Shown: positions 1-6,382, counted from the stretch's first letter. The stretch: 9,312 nucleotides of DNA from an uncultured Planctomycetales bacterium (GCA_937997355.1 CALKTZ010000929.1:1-9312), one strand, 5' to 3'. The notes: generated by a model from the letters alone, not told the origin. Made by a program: numbers and translations.

Positions 1-507
1 GCCCGGATCTTGACCCCCCGAGAGGGTTCCGGGCTGGACTGTGCGCAACACTTCCGAGGCGCGGCCGCCGTGCTCATGGATCCGGTTCGTGTTCCGATAG
101 AGCACTTTCAAGACGGGGAGTGCCCGGCGATCGTCGGGCAGCTCGCGCGTCATGTGGTAGGCGGGGGCCAGGGCCATCAGGGTATGGAAGCCGATGTAGT
201 CCTCGCCGCCGAAAGTGCGGGTATTCGCGAGCGCCGCCGCCGCGACGAGCGACTTCAGCTCGGTCCCCGCGCGAAGCTTCTCGACCACCGCCGGGATGAT
301 GCGTTCAATGGGGGTTTCCTGCATCAGGGCGACCAGCGGTTCGAGCCCGCCGAAGACCAGGCGATCCCCCTCGCCGTTGCCGCGCTCCTCGCCGCCCCGG
401 GCGGGGATGAACCCCATGTCGGACGCCGTGCCGAACCCGACACTCGCCGCCAACATCCCCCGGCCGACATTTCCCAGGAACTCTCGACGCGTGTGCTGGG
501 CGCTCAT
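1..507 (-). CDS. Tat-exported protein of unknown function, 3' part missing
   Basis: The frame is open from an ATG at 505-507 to the left edge, giving 169 residues with no stop. The start is supported by AAGGA about 8 nt upstream. The N-terminus has a twin-arginine motif (TRREFLG, residues 6-12) followed by a small-residue hydrophobic stretch (about 17-28), so the protein is probably exported folded by the Tat system. After a Gly/Glu-rich linker comes a helical region with a conserved-looking segment at about 97-118 (GGEDYIGFHTLMALAPAYHM) and a His-containing NRIHEHGGR at 141-149. The style fits large Tat-signal proteins annotated only as hypothetical in planctomycetes; I do not recognise a named family or an active site. 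HdeD lies upstream on the same strand, 239 bp away, too far to assume one operon. Confidence is high that it is a gene and low on function. Confidence 0.85.
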   Translation of the reverse strand, partial: MSAQHTRREFLGNVGRGMLAASVGFGTASDMGFIPARGGEERGNGEGDRLVFGGLEPLVALMQETPIERIIPAVVEKLRAGTELKSLVAAAALANTRTFGGEDYIGFHTLMALAPAYHMTRELPDDRRALPVLKVLYRNTNRIHEHGGRASEVLRTVQPGTLSGGQDPG

Positions 508-600
508 CGTCTCCGTCCTTTCGTGAAGCGAGTGGAATGCCGATATCTGGTAGCCCAAAATCTCCGGGTATTTTAATCGATTCTCCCGGGCTCGGCGAGA

Positions 601-617
601 CCCCCGCGGACCGGGGG
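601..617 (-). other. GC-rich hairpin between HdeD and the Tat protein gene
   Basis: CCCCCG (601-606) and CGGGGG (612-617) form a perfect 6-bp stem around a 5-nt loop. It lies about 130 nt after the HdeD stop and 94 nt before the Tat gene start, read on the minus strand. No T-run follows on either strand, so it is at best a weak or factor-assisted terminator. The rest of 508-746 shows no gene. Confidence 0.3.
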
Positions 618-746
618 AATCCGAGCACCTCCCCCGCTACGACGAGATGAACGGGCTATTCGCGTCGTCGCGCGGATGTCGGATGCGCGGCCGTCCCCGT
701 TTTCAAGCGCCGCGCATTCGGGCGAAGCCGAGTCCGAGGAGGCGGC

Positions 747-1370
747 TCAAACCGCCGCGGCAGGGCCGCCCCCGGCCAGCTCGCTCAGGCGGTTGTTGCG
801 GCCCTTGAGGGCCAGGCCCAGGAGCACCCAGGTCCAGCCGTTGTAGATCATGCTGATGCCGACATACAGGCCGATCACCCAGAGGCTGGCGGCGGGCCAT
901 TCCATCCAGATCAGGAGGCCGAGCGCGAAGTCGATCACCCCGCCCAGGAGCGCCCAGCCCCAGTGGGGGAACTGGTAAGTCAGCGAGCCGATGATCCGGA
1001 AGAGCCCCTCCACCAGCAGGCCGCAGGCGAGCAAGAGCGTCATGGCGGCCAGGGCGCTGGCGGGCTGCCGGACGAACAGCACGCCGACGACGATGTAGAG
1101 GATCGCCGAGATCAGGGTCAGGAAGAAGCCGCTCCAGTCTCTCGCCCAGAACGATCCGATGAACTGGGCGACTCCCCCCACCAGCAGGAGGGAGCCGAAG
1201 ATCACCGCCGTGGTGAGCCCCGTCACGAAGGGGGCGCCGATCGCGATCGTCCCGATGACGATCAGCAAGATCCCGAGGATCAGGAACCAGAGCCATTCTC
1301 CGCGGAGGACTTCGAGCTCATGCCGGAGGACCCTCGATCGGCGGTCTTGCGCGGGGGTGCCGAGACTCAT
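747..1370 (-). CDS. HdeD/DUF308 family six-helix membrane protein
   Basis: The protein has 207 residues from ATG 1370, chosen because AGGGAG sits 7 nt upstream and because the frame further upstream is low-complexity and charged. After a charged N-terminus (1-26) it shows six hydrophobic segments at about 27-46, 52-74, 82-101, 106-125, 138-157 and 162-187. The short loops contain the family-like F-W-RDWSGFF (about 74-83), VRQP (100-103) and HWGWALLGGVIDFALG (136-151). The length, paired-helix spacing and glycine-rich helices match the HdeD/DUF308 family, named after the E. coli acid-resistance membrane protein; outside enterobacteria the role is generally unproven. It sits in the cytoplasmic membrane. 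The Ala/Gly-rich C-terminal tail looks disordered. It is divergent from a second small membrane protein, which suggests shared regulation, possibly in stress. Family assignment is strong; an acid-resistance role is only inference. Confidence 0.92.
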   Translation of the reverse strand: MSLGTPAQDRRSRVLRHELEVLRGEWLWFLILGILLIVIGTIAIGAPFVTGLTTAVIFGSLLLVGGVAQFIGSFWARDWSGFFLTLISAILYIVVGVLFVRQPASALAAMTLLLACGLLVEGLFRIIGSLTYQFPHWGWALLGGVIDFALGLLIWMEWPAASLWVIGLYVGISMIYNGWTWVLLGLALKGRNNRLSELAGGGPAAAV

Positions 1371-1417
1371 CGCGTTGCTCCCTTCCTCTTCTCGTTTTCG
1401 ATTCCCGATGTGCGGCT

Positions 1418-1433
1418 TCGGGGGATTCCCCGA
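1418..1433 (-). other. Hairpin in the HdeD leader
   Basis: TCGGGG (1418-1423) pairs with CCCCGA (1428-1433) around a GATT loop, 48-63 nt upstream of the HdeD start. It could shape the mRNA leader. Six base pairs are not rare in GC-rich DNA, so this is tentative. Confidence 0.25.
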
Positions 1434-1540
1434 GCTTACCGAGCATAACGCATGCAAGCGGTTTCGCCAGAGGTGAGGAGAAAAGAAGGTACGCGGCCCC
1501 GTCCGTGATGAGGTGCATGACAAAAGTCTCTTCTCAATGG

Positions 1541-1557
1541 AGGTCATCATTTGACCT
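1541..1557. promoter_or_regulatory. Inverted repeat in the shared HdeD/small membrane protein upstream region
   Basis: AGGTCA (1541-1546) and TGACCT (1552-1557) are perfect inverted copies separated by TCATT. The site lies 171 bp from the HdeD start and 97 bp from the divergent small-protein start, in a locally AT-richer stretch, as expected for an operator bound by a dimeric regulator. The right arm runs into five T's (1557-1561), so on the plus strand it could also be read as a weak short-stem terminator, although no upstream plus-strand gene would use it. No convincing -35/-10 pair was found beside it. Confidence 0.35.
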
Positions 1558-1653
1558 TTTTCACGCCGAGAAGGATTGCCGACAATATTCTCTTCCCGGA
1601 CTCGAATAACTCGTTTGAGCGGCTCATCACGCATGCGAGAGAGAGAAAGAGCG

Positions 1654-2004
1654 ATGGCATACTCGAACGTGCTATACGACGATTTCACCGCGGTCAGTCC
1701 GCCCCGGAAGCCGGGAATGCATCGGATCACGGCGGGGTTCAACGTGGCGCTGCTCGCATTCCAGGCCGTCACGGGATTCGTGACGTTCCTCGCATCGGAT
1801 CGAGCCAGAGCTTTTCCCTTGGCGGGCATCCTTCTCACGAGTTTCATCGATTTGATCCGGCTCATCGTCGTCATGATGCTCATCGCCTGGTTTGTCCGTG
1901 AGTTCTGGCAGCGCCTGATCACGAGCCTCGTCCCGATTCGGCCGATCGACTTCCAGGAAGCACTGGCCATCGTTTTGATGTTCGGACTCCTCCTCGGGCG
2001 GTGA
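1654..2004 (+). CDS. Small membrane protein of unknown function
   Basis: The protein has 116 residues from ATG 1654. The in-frame ATG at 1576 would add 26 Arg/Ser-rich residues that look non-coding, whereas 1654 follows a purine-rich GAGAGAGAAAGAG that could serve as a ribosome site, though not a strong one. The sequence shows a polar N-terminus (1-24), a hydrophobic helix at about 26-47, a second long one at about 56-80, an amphipathic WFVREFWQRL stretch (79-88) and a short hydrophobic C-terminal segment (102-115). Third codon positions are strongly G/C, which supports a real gene over the overlapping open frames on both strands. I do not recognise the family. It is divergent from HdeD and convergent with the WD40 gene. 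It probably sits in the cytoplasmic membrane; function is unknown. Confidence 0.7.
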   Translation: MAYSNVLYDDFTAVSPPRKPGMHRITAGFNVALLAFQAVTGFVTFLASDRARAFPLAGILLTSFIDLIRLIVVMMLIAWFVREFWQRLITSLVPIRPIDFQEALAIVLMFGLLLGR

Positions 2005-2058
2005 TGTGGGACCGGAGATTTGCAGCACACGGCGACCGGTTCATGCCTCCTCGTCAAT

Positions 2059-2078
2059 GAGCTTTTTGAAAGTAGCTC
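2059..2078. terminator. Possible imperfect hairpin between convergent genes
   Basis: GAGCT (2059-2063) pairs with AGCTC (2074-2078), with partial T/A pairing inside, in the 93-bp gap between the stops of the small membrane protein and the WD40 gene. The position suits a bidirectional terminator, but no clear T-run follows on either strand, so this is weak. Confidence 0.25.
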
Positions 2079-2097
2079 CCGACGCGGAGCACCGAAC

Positions 2098-3252
2098 TCA
2101 TCTTCGCCCATCACCGCCTCCGGCCTCGGCGGCACTTCCGAACTCGTCGGGTTTGGGAGACGTTGCATGCGCGATCGATCGGGATGGCGTGCCTTCCGAT
2201 ACGTCCCAGATCTTGATTTCCATGTCGCCTCCCGCCGAGGCCGCCAGCCGGCCATCGGCGGAGATTGCCAGGGCCGAAATCCCGGACGCGTGCTCGCGCC
2301 AGGAGTGGAGAATTCGTTGCGTCGACGGTTCCACGATGACGAGGGTGCCGTCGATCCCGCCGCAGGCGAGCCGTTCTCCGTTGGCCGAGGTGACCAGCGC
2401 GGAGATCAAGAATCCGACGTTGAATGAGTTTTCCCTCGTGCCGTCGGCCAGATTCCAGGTTTGAATCGACGATTTTCGGCCGACGACGAAGAGCCGATCG
2501 ACGGCCTCGGACGCGGCGATCGCAACGTAATTGTCTCCGGGAAGCTGGACGGAGGGGGGCCGGATCTCCCCCGGTCCTCCCCTGCCGACGATCGCTCGCA
2601 GGCCGCTGGTGATGATCGCGTAGCGGATCGCGGGTCGATCGGATTCAAAGCTCATACGAATCCGCGCGATCGTCGGGGTTTCGAATTCCGCGACGACCCG
2701 TTGTTGCGCGATGTCCCAGATTCGAATCGATTTTTCGAGGTCGCTCGTCAGCAGCGATCGGCCGTCCGGCGAGAATCGAACCGCGCGGACCATGCCTGCG
2801 GGCCATCGGGCGATCGGCTCGTAGTGCCGGGTCGTGTCCCACAGCCTGATCCCCTCCAGGTCCCCCGTCGCCATCACTTTACCATCGGGCGAGAAGGCGA
2901 GGCAGAAGAAGATTTCCTCGTCGGGAAACTGCGTGGAGATTTCGCAGGCGTCCTCGACATTCCAGAGCCTGATCGCGCCGTCCCAGCCGATCGACGCCAG
3001 GGTCTTCCCCTGGAGGTCGAACATCAATTCGCGAATCAGCCCCGTCAGCCCGGTCAATCGGGCCCTGGCCTGACTTTCCTCCGGCTTTGAGGGATTGCCC
3101 GGAATCAGGTGGATTCCCAGGCCGACGATCGCGAGGAAAACCGAGCCATGTCGCAGATTGAGGAAAAGCTTCGCCACGAAGCCCTTGGGCATCCCCCCCT
3201 GGGACCAACTTCCGTGGATCATGGCAACTGGCGGTGCCTGGCGGATCGACAT
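2098..3252 (-). CDS. Membrane-anchored WD40 repeat protein
   Basis: The protein has 384 residues from ATG 3252, chosen because AAGGGA lies 7 nt upstream. An in-frame ATG 58 codons earlier would add an Arg-rich, non-coding-looking segment. The N-terminus has a hydrophobic helix at about 36-52 (VFLAIVGLGIHLIPG), probably a membrane anchor or uncleaved signal. A WD40 propeller follows: clear blades at about 71-98 (GWDGAIRLWNVE), 113-140 (FSPDGK...IRLWDT), 153-181 (FSPDGR...IRIWDI), 281-310 (GGIDGTLVIVEP) and 324-352 (SADGR...IKIWDV), with divergent blades near 195-235 and 240-269 (IQTWNLADG). This gives about seven blades, a full propeller. The tail (353-384) is polar and probably disordered. 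WD40 propellers bind proteins; no enzyme or kinase domain is present, unlike many planctomycete WD40 proteins. Partner and pathway are unknown. It lies 390 bp downstream of the FG-GAP gene on the same strand, too far to assume cotranscription. Confidence 0.88.
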   Translation of the reverse strand: MSIRQAPPVAMIHGSWSQGGMPKGFVAKLFLNLRHGSVFLAIVGLGIHLIPGNPSKPEESQARARLTGLTGLIRELMFDLQGKTLASIGWDGAIRLWNVEDACEISTQFPDEEIFFCLAFSPDGKVMATGDLEGIRLWDTTRHYEPIARWPAGMVRAVRFSPDGRSLLTSDLEKSIRIWDIAQQRVVAEFETPTIARIRMSFESDRPAIRYAIITSGLRAIVGRGGPGEIRPPSVQLPGDNYVAIAASEAVDRLFVVGRKSSIQTWNLADGTRENSFNVGFLISALVTSANGERLACGGIDGTLVIVEPSTQRILHSWREHASGISALAISADGRLAASAGGDMEIKIWDVSEGTPSRSIAHATSPKPDEFGSAAEAGGGDGRR

Positions 3253-3319
3253 GGGCAAATCCCTTGTCCTGGGTGGATGCGCGAGATCGCGCCGACGCGC
3301 GTTCTCCGCGCATGGGGCG

Positions 3320-3355
3320 ACCGATCGATCGAGCGTCAACGATCGCACGATCGGT
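3320..3355. repeat. CGATCG cluster with an 8-bp inverted repeat
   Basis: Four CGATCG hexamers occur at 3322, 3326, 3340 and 3348. The outer ones belong to an inverted repeat, ACCGATCG (3320-3327) and CGATCGGT (3348-3355). It lies 68-103 bp upstream of the WD40 start, where a promoter or operator could be. GATCG-rich words are common across this window, so function is uncertain. Confidence 0.35.
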
Positions 3356-3432
3356 GACCGAACATCGAGCATCGCGTCGCGGGACGCTTCACCAATAAAG
3401 ATGCCGCCTCGGCCGTTTTTTCTCACAAAATT

Positions 3433-3446
3433 CCGAAAAAATTCGG
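3433..3446 (-). terminator. Weak AT-rich terminator-like hairpin after the FG-GAP gene
   Basis: CCGAA (3433-3437) pairs with TTCGG (3442-3446) around AAAA. Read on the minus strand, the stem is followed by AATTTTG, about 200 nt past the FG-GAP stop. The stem is short and the T-tract interrupted, so efficiency would be low. Confidence 0.3.
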
Positions 3447-3477
3447 CGGCCGGGGGACGGTTGGCCTTCGTCCGCCA

Positions 3478-3508
3478 GAATCCCCGATTTTATTCGATGC
3501 GGGGATTC
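3478..3508. other. Perfect 9-bp hairpin downstream of the FG-GAP gene
   Basis: GAATCCCCG (3478-3486) and CGGGGATTC (3500-3508) are exact inverted copies around a 13-nt AT-rich loop, 135-165 nt past the FG-GAP stop. No T-run follows on either strand. It could be an mRNA 3'-end stabiliser, a factor-assisted terminator or a DNA-binding site. Confidence 0.45.
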
Positions 3509-3642
3509 GGATATTCTTCGTCGCGGATGATTCTAGATTTCGCGAAAAGATCCGACTCGCCGAATTGCGTTCGATGCGGGCCGCACACCCCCGTCGAAAC
3601 GGTCGACCGGAAGTCTCCGAATGTCCTTTCGGCGGGGCCGAT

Positions 3643-5964
3643 TCATTCCGGCTGGGGGAGCGGCTTGCGGGGAAGTTTGCGCGGGGTTGCGGCGAGTTCC
3701 CGGATTTCCAGGGCCTGGTCGGCGTCGAGGTCGCGGAAGACCTGGGTGGCGCCGCTCGTGGGCCAGTGGATTTCGACGAGGGCCACCTTGTCCGCCTTGC
3801 CGAGCCCGACGTGCTGCTCCAGCGGATTGGCGCCGAAGCTGCTCCCCGAACTGACGTGGAGGTGGATGGTCTGGGGCTTGGCCCCGGCGGTGACGACCTT
3901 GATCCGGGCGCCGATGGCCGACCGGTTGGATTTCTCGCCGATGAGCTTGAGGGAGAGCCAGTGGTTCTTGCTCAACCCTGGATTCTGGAACAGGAGGTTG
4001 TGGAATCGATCGCCGTTGACGGCGCCGCCGGTCTCGACGAACAGGTCGATGTCGCCGTCGCGGTCCCAGTCGCCGCAGGCGACGCCGTGCCCTTTCTGGA
4101 GATGGCCGGTGCCGCTCGATCCGGTGATCTCGGCGAAGCGGGCCCCGTCGACATTGCGGAACATCCGGTTGGGGATGAGGGTGGCCAGGCTCGGCTCGCC
4201 GGTCGCCAGGTAGAAGTCGAGGAAGCCGTCGTTGTCGAAGTCGCCGAAGTTGCTCCCCATGGTTTCGAAGACCATGTCGAGGCCGGCGGCCTTGGCGGTA
4301 TCCTCGAACGCCTTGCCCCCTCGGTTATGGAACAGCCGGTTGGATTCCCGGGCGTGCGGCTGGCCGAGGAGCCCACGCACCACATCGGCCACCGTGCGCT
4401 GATAGCACGTGGCGAGGATGTCGAGGAAGCCGTCGTTGTCATAGTCCCAGGCCCAGCAAGAAAAACCAATTCGATGCTTGTCGATTCCGAATTCCGAAGT
4501 AATGTCTTCGAAGGTCCCGTCCTTCCGGTTGCGGAAGAGTTTGCCCGTCGATCGGAGATGACTGAGGAAGAGATCCGGATAGTCGTCGTTGTCGACGTCG
4601 ATCCATGCCGCCCCCTTGCAGTAGCTGCTGGGAGGTTCGGTGAGACCCGCCTTCACGGCGACTTCCTCGAAGGTCCCGTCCTTCCGCTGGTGATAGAGCC
4701 GGCTCTGCTGGCGCTCGCAGCAGACGAAAAGGTCGAGGAGGCCGTCGTTGTCGTAATCGGCCCAGGTCGCGGAGTTCGAGTTGACCGGATCGAGCAGGCC
4801 CGCGCGTTCGGTCACGTCCTCGAAGGTCCCGTCCCCCCTGTTCCGGAGCAAGCTGGGGCGGATGGGATTGCGAATCCAGGCACCTCGAGGGACGTAGATA
4901 TCGAGATTGCCGTCGTTGTCGTAATCGGCCTGGACGCAGTTGAGCCCGCCGAGCTGGGAGCTTACTCCCGCCGAGCTTCCCCGCTCCTCGAAGGTGCCAT
5001 CCCCCTTGTTGCGATAGACGGCCATCGGCATCGAGGAATCCCAGGAGGTGGTGACGATGTCGAGGAGGCCGTCATTGTCGAAGTCGTCCATGATGGAACC
5101 GCCGGCCTGGTTGAGCCGGTTCACGCCGACGAGGTGGCCGACGTCTCGGAATTTTCCGATGTCGAATTCGGACTTCTGAAAGCGGTCCAGCGGGATCAGG
5201 TATTTCGGATCGACCCTGGCCGGGTATTCCCCAAGCGTCATATGGGCGAGGTTGAGGAGCCAGCGGATCTCCAGGTCGTCGGGGAATTGTTCCAGATATT
5301 CGTGGAAGTAGGCGATGGCCGCGCGGGAACCCTCGGGCTTGACATGCACGGCGGCCGCGGAGATCGGCAGGATGCACGAGCTTTCCCCGCGGCAGTCGAT
5401 GCAGTTCTCGTTCTCGCCGAGTCGCATCGACCCGATCCCCTGGAGATAGATGATCGAGAACAGGATCTCCTGGGCGATCCGGTCGTCCGACTCGGCGATG
5501 GAGCGCGCCGAGGCCAGGGTTTCCAGGGAGCGCCGGGTTTCTCCGAGACCGTTAAAGACCATCGCCTGGCCCATGCTCATGGTGGCGACATTCGGCAGGT
5601 CTCCGGCCTTGCGGAGATTCTCGATGCTTCGATCGAAGGGCTCGATGGCCGTCTTCTGGAAATCTCGGTAGGACTCGTCAACTTTCTCCAGGGAGGCCCC
5701 GGGACCCCAGTCCTTGAGCTTACTGATCATGTACGAGAACCCGCTGGTATCGATCTGGGGATTCCGAGGGCGGTAGGCCAGGCCTTGTCGTCTCGCAATC
5801 GTGGGAGTTGGGACCGTTGCGCCGTTCATTTCGGCCTTCGCAGAAGTCAGCAATGCCGGTTTGGGTGTGCCGGGGGAGGAGAACGGATTCTTCGCCAAGG
5901 TCAATCCCGCGAGGATGGCGAATACGACCAGTGCTCCGGTGCGAAGGACGGCGGTTCGTTGCAT
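3643..5964 (-). CDS. Exported FG-GAP/VCBS repeat protein with ASPIC/UnbV domain (CRTAC1-like)
   Basis: The protein has 773 residues from ATG 5964, chosen because a Sec signal or anchor begins right there (hydrophobic 10-24, after MQRTAVLR); the ribosome site is weak. Residues about 90-265 form a helical, TPR-like region ending in RWLLNLAHMTLGEYP (234-248), preceded by a Cys cluster (C188, C191, C197). Seven FG-GAP/VCBS blades follow, each with a calcium-loop DxDxDG-type motif, at about 293, 347, 403, 456, 507, 575 and 632; each alternates with a NRGDGTFE-like turn, so this is probably a seven-bladed propeller. The C-terminus (about 683-756) is an ASPIC/UnbV domain, with SAIGARI, GSSFGANP, HVGLG and IHWP. 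The architecture matches CRTAC1-family proteins, abundant in planctomycetes and thought to act outside the cytoplasm in adhesion or carbohydrate/protein binding; no enzyme activity is shown. It is divergent from the LamG-like gene. Confidence 0.94.
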   Translation of the reverse strand: MQRTAVLRTGALVVFAILAGLTLAKNPFSSPGTPKPALLTSAKAEMNGATVPTPTIARRQGLAYRPRNPQIDTSGFSYMISKLKDWGPGASLEKVDESYRDFQKTAIEPFDRSIENLRKAGDLPNVATMSMGQAMVFNGLGETRRSLETLASARSIAESDDRIAQEILFSIIYLQGIGSMRLGENENCIDCRGESSCILPISAAAVHVKPEGSRAAIAYFHEYLEQFPDDLEIRWLLNLAHMTLGEYPARVDPKYLIPLDRFQKSEFDIGKFRDVGHLVGVNRLNQAGGSIMDDFDNDGLLDIVTTSWDSSMPMAVYRNKGDGTFEERGSSAGVSSQLGGLNCVQADYDNDGNLDIYVPRGAWIRNPIRPSLLRNRGDGTFEDVTERAGLLDPVNSNSATWADYDNDGLLDLFVCCERQQSRLYHQRKDGTFEEVAVKAGLTEPPSSYCKGAAWIDVDNDDYPDLFLSHLRSTGKLFRNRKDGTFEDITSEFGIDKHRIGFSCWAWDYDNDGFLDILATCYQRTVADVVRGLLGQPHARESNRLFHNRGGKAFEDTAKAAGLDMVFETMGSNFGDFDNDGFLDFYLATGEPSLATLIPNRMFRNVDGARFAEITGSSGTGHLQKGHGVACGDWDRDGDIDLFVETGGAVNGDRFHNLLFQNPGLSKNHWLSLKLIGEKSNRSAIGARIKVVTAGAKPQTIHLHVSSGSSFGANPLEQHVGLGKADKVALVEIHWPTSGATQVFRDLDADQALEIRELAATPRKLPRKPLPQPE
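4051..5079 (-). repeat. DNA-level repeats encoding the FG-GAP calcium loops
   Basis: The plus-strand word gccgtcgttgtc, encoding the D-N-D-G core, recurs at 4225, 4429, 4741 and 4909, with close variants near 4051, 4583 and 5068, spaced about 155-205 bp. The turn word tcgaaggtcccgtc recurs between the copies. These are coding repeats of the propeller blades rather than a separate element. Such identity could allow blade gain or loss by recombination. Confidence 0.75.
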
Positions 5965-6002
5965 CGAGATCGGTCCGGGGAAAAACGAGAATAAGCATGG
6001 AC

Positions 6003-6010
6003 TGTATAAT
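6003..6010. promoter_or_regulatory. TATAAT-like element upstream of the FG-GAP gene
   Basis: TATAAT (6005-6010) is a perfect -10 word on the plus strand. The overlapping TATACA on the minus strand could serve the FG-GAP gene with a leader of about 30 nt. No good -35 stands at 16-18 nt in either direction, so this is a position-supported guess. Confidence 0.3.
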
Positions 6011-6278
6011 TGAGATTGGTGGATTAATCTTTGCATTCGGCCTGTTCGGTCGACAAGGGCTTGGATGGAGTTCTTGATCTCCGAGATCGTCGTTTCGTTT
6101 GCGTTTCGTCCGGCGGGTGTCATAATTCAGCACCACGCGAGTCGCCGCGAGTAAAGCCGGGCCGAAATAGAGTTGCGTCCTCGTCGAGCACTCTTACGGA
6201 GCCCTCATATCCTGGGTCTCCGGTCGAATTCGGCTCCTGTGCGACCGCCCACGAAATACCCAAGCGAGCACACTCCCC

Positions 6279-6327
6279 GGGGGGAGCAGGGCGCCAAGGA
6301 TCATGCGCGCCTTGCCCCCCCTTTTTT
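6279..6327 (+). terminator. Strong intrinsic terminator with no upstream gene
   Basis: GGGGGG (6279-6284) pairs with CCCCCC (6315-6320). After a 2-nt AG bulge, CAGGGCGC (6287-6294) pairs with GCGCCTTG (6307-6314), with one G-T wobble. The loop is 12 nt (6295-6306). The 14-bp stem is followed by one C and then six T's (6322-6327), the classical Rho-independent layout for plus-strand transcription. No plus-strand gene ends here: the gene to the left is on the minus strand and starts at 5964. It therefore ends a non-coding or antisense transcript, or acts as a leader terminator for the gene at 6604. Confidence 0.65.
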
Positions 6328-6351
6328 GATTTTGAGCCCTGGAATTTTCTT

Positions 6352-6380
6352 TTGATGGCTCGCGGGGCGCGTTATATCCT
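6352..6380 (+). promoter_or_regulatory. Candidate sigma-70-type promoter for the LamG-like gene
   Basis: TTGATG (6352-6357, four of six consensus bases) and TATCCT (6375-6380, four of six) are separated by exactly 17 bp, 25 bp after the terminator T-run and in the same direction as the gene at 6604. Predicted transcription would start near 6387, giving a leader of about 217 nt. Planctomycete promoters are poorly defined, so confidence is moderate to low. Confidence 0.35.
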
Positions 6381-6382
6381 GA

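Larger units (their letters stand above)
3253..3642. other. Intergenic region between the FG-GAP and WD40 genes
   Basis: These 390 bp hold no gene I can support. From the FG-GAP stop towards the WD40 start they contain a CGGTCGACCG palindrome (3600-3609), a TTTCGCGAAA palindrome (3538-3547), a lone -10-like TAGAAT on the minus strand (3530-3535, no good -35), a 9-bp hairpin (3478-3508), an AT-rich hairpin CCGAA/TTCGG (3433-3446) flanked by T-runs and by two CGGCCG copies (3410-3415, 3447-3452), and a cluster of CGATCG sites (3320-3355). The AT-rich hairpin followed by AATTTT on the minus strand is the best place for FG-GAP transcript termination, though its stem is only 5 bp. Confidence 0.5.

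Noticed and set aside
10..576. Long plus-strand open frame opposite the Tat protein gene
   Set aside because: It is a mirror frame of a high-GC gene. The minus strand has a Tat signal, a ribosome site and a coherent protein; the plus frame is low-complexity and runs past the start of the real gene.
1371..2255. N-terminal extension of HdeD by almost 300 codons
   Set aside because: The extension is Arg/Ser-rich and runs antisense through the small membrane protein. A good ribosome site stands just before ATG 1370.
4225..5079. Repeats in the FG-GAP gene as a CRISPR or mobile repeat array
   Set aside because: Spacing is irregular, the copies vary in a codon-respecting way, and they coincide with the calcium loops of the protein.
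5364..5405. Haem c binding site in the FG-GAP protein
   Set aside because: A CxxC is present (C188, C191), but the next residue is Arg rather than the required His.
3565..5994. 809-codon plus-strand open frame over the FG-GAP gene
   Set aside because: It is the antisense shadow of the FG-GAP gene: its Val/Glu/Ala-rich repeats are the complement of the DxDxDG codons, while the minus strand has signal peptide, propeller and ASPIC domain.
6198..6250. tRNA-like appearance (GGAGCC...GGCTCC stem with a GGTCGAATTC segment)
   Set aside because: The would-be T stem does not pair, there is no D or anticodon arm, and no CCA or standard spacing is present.
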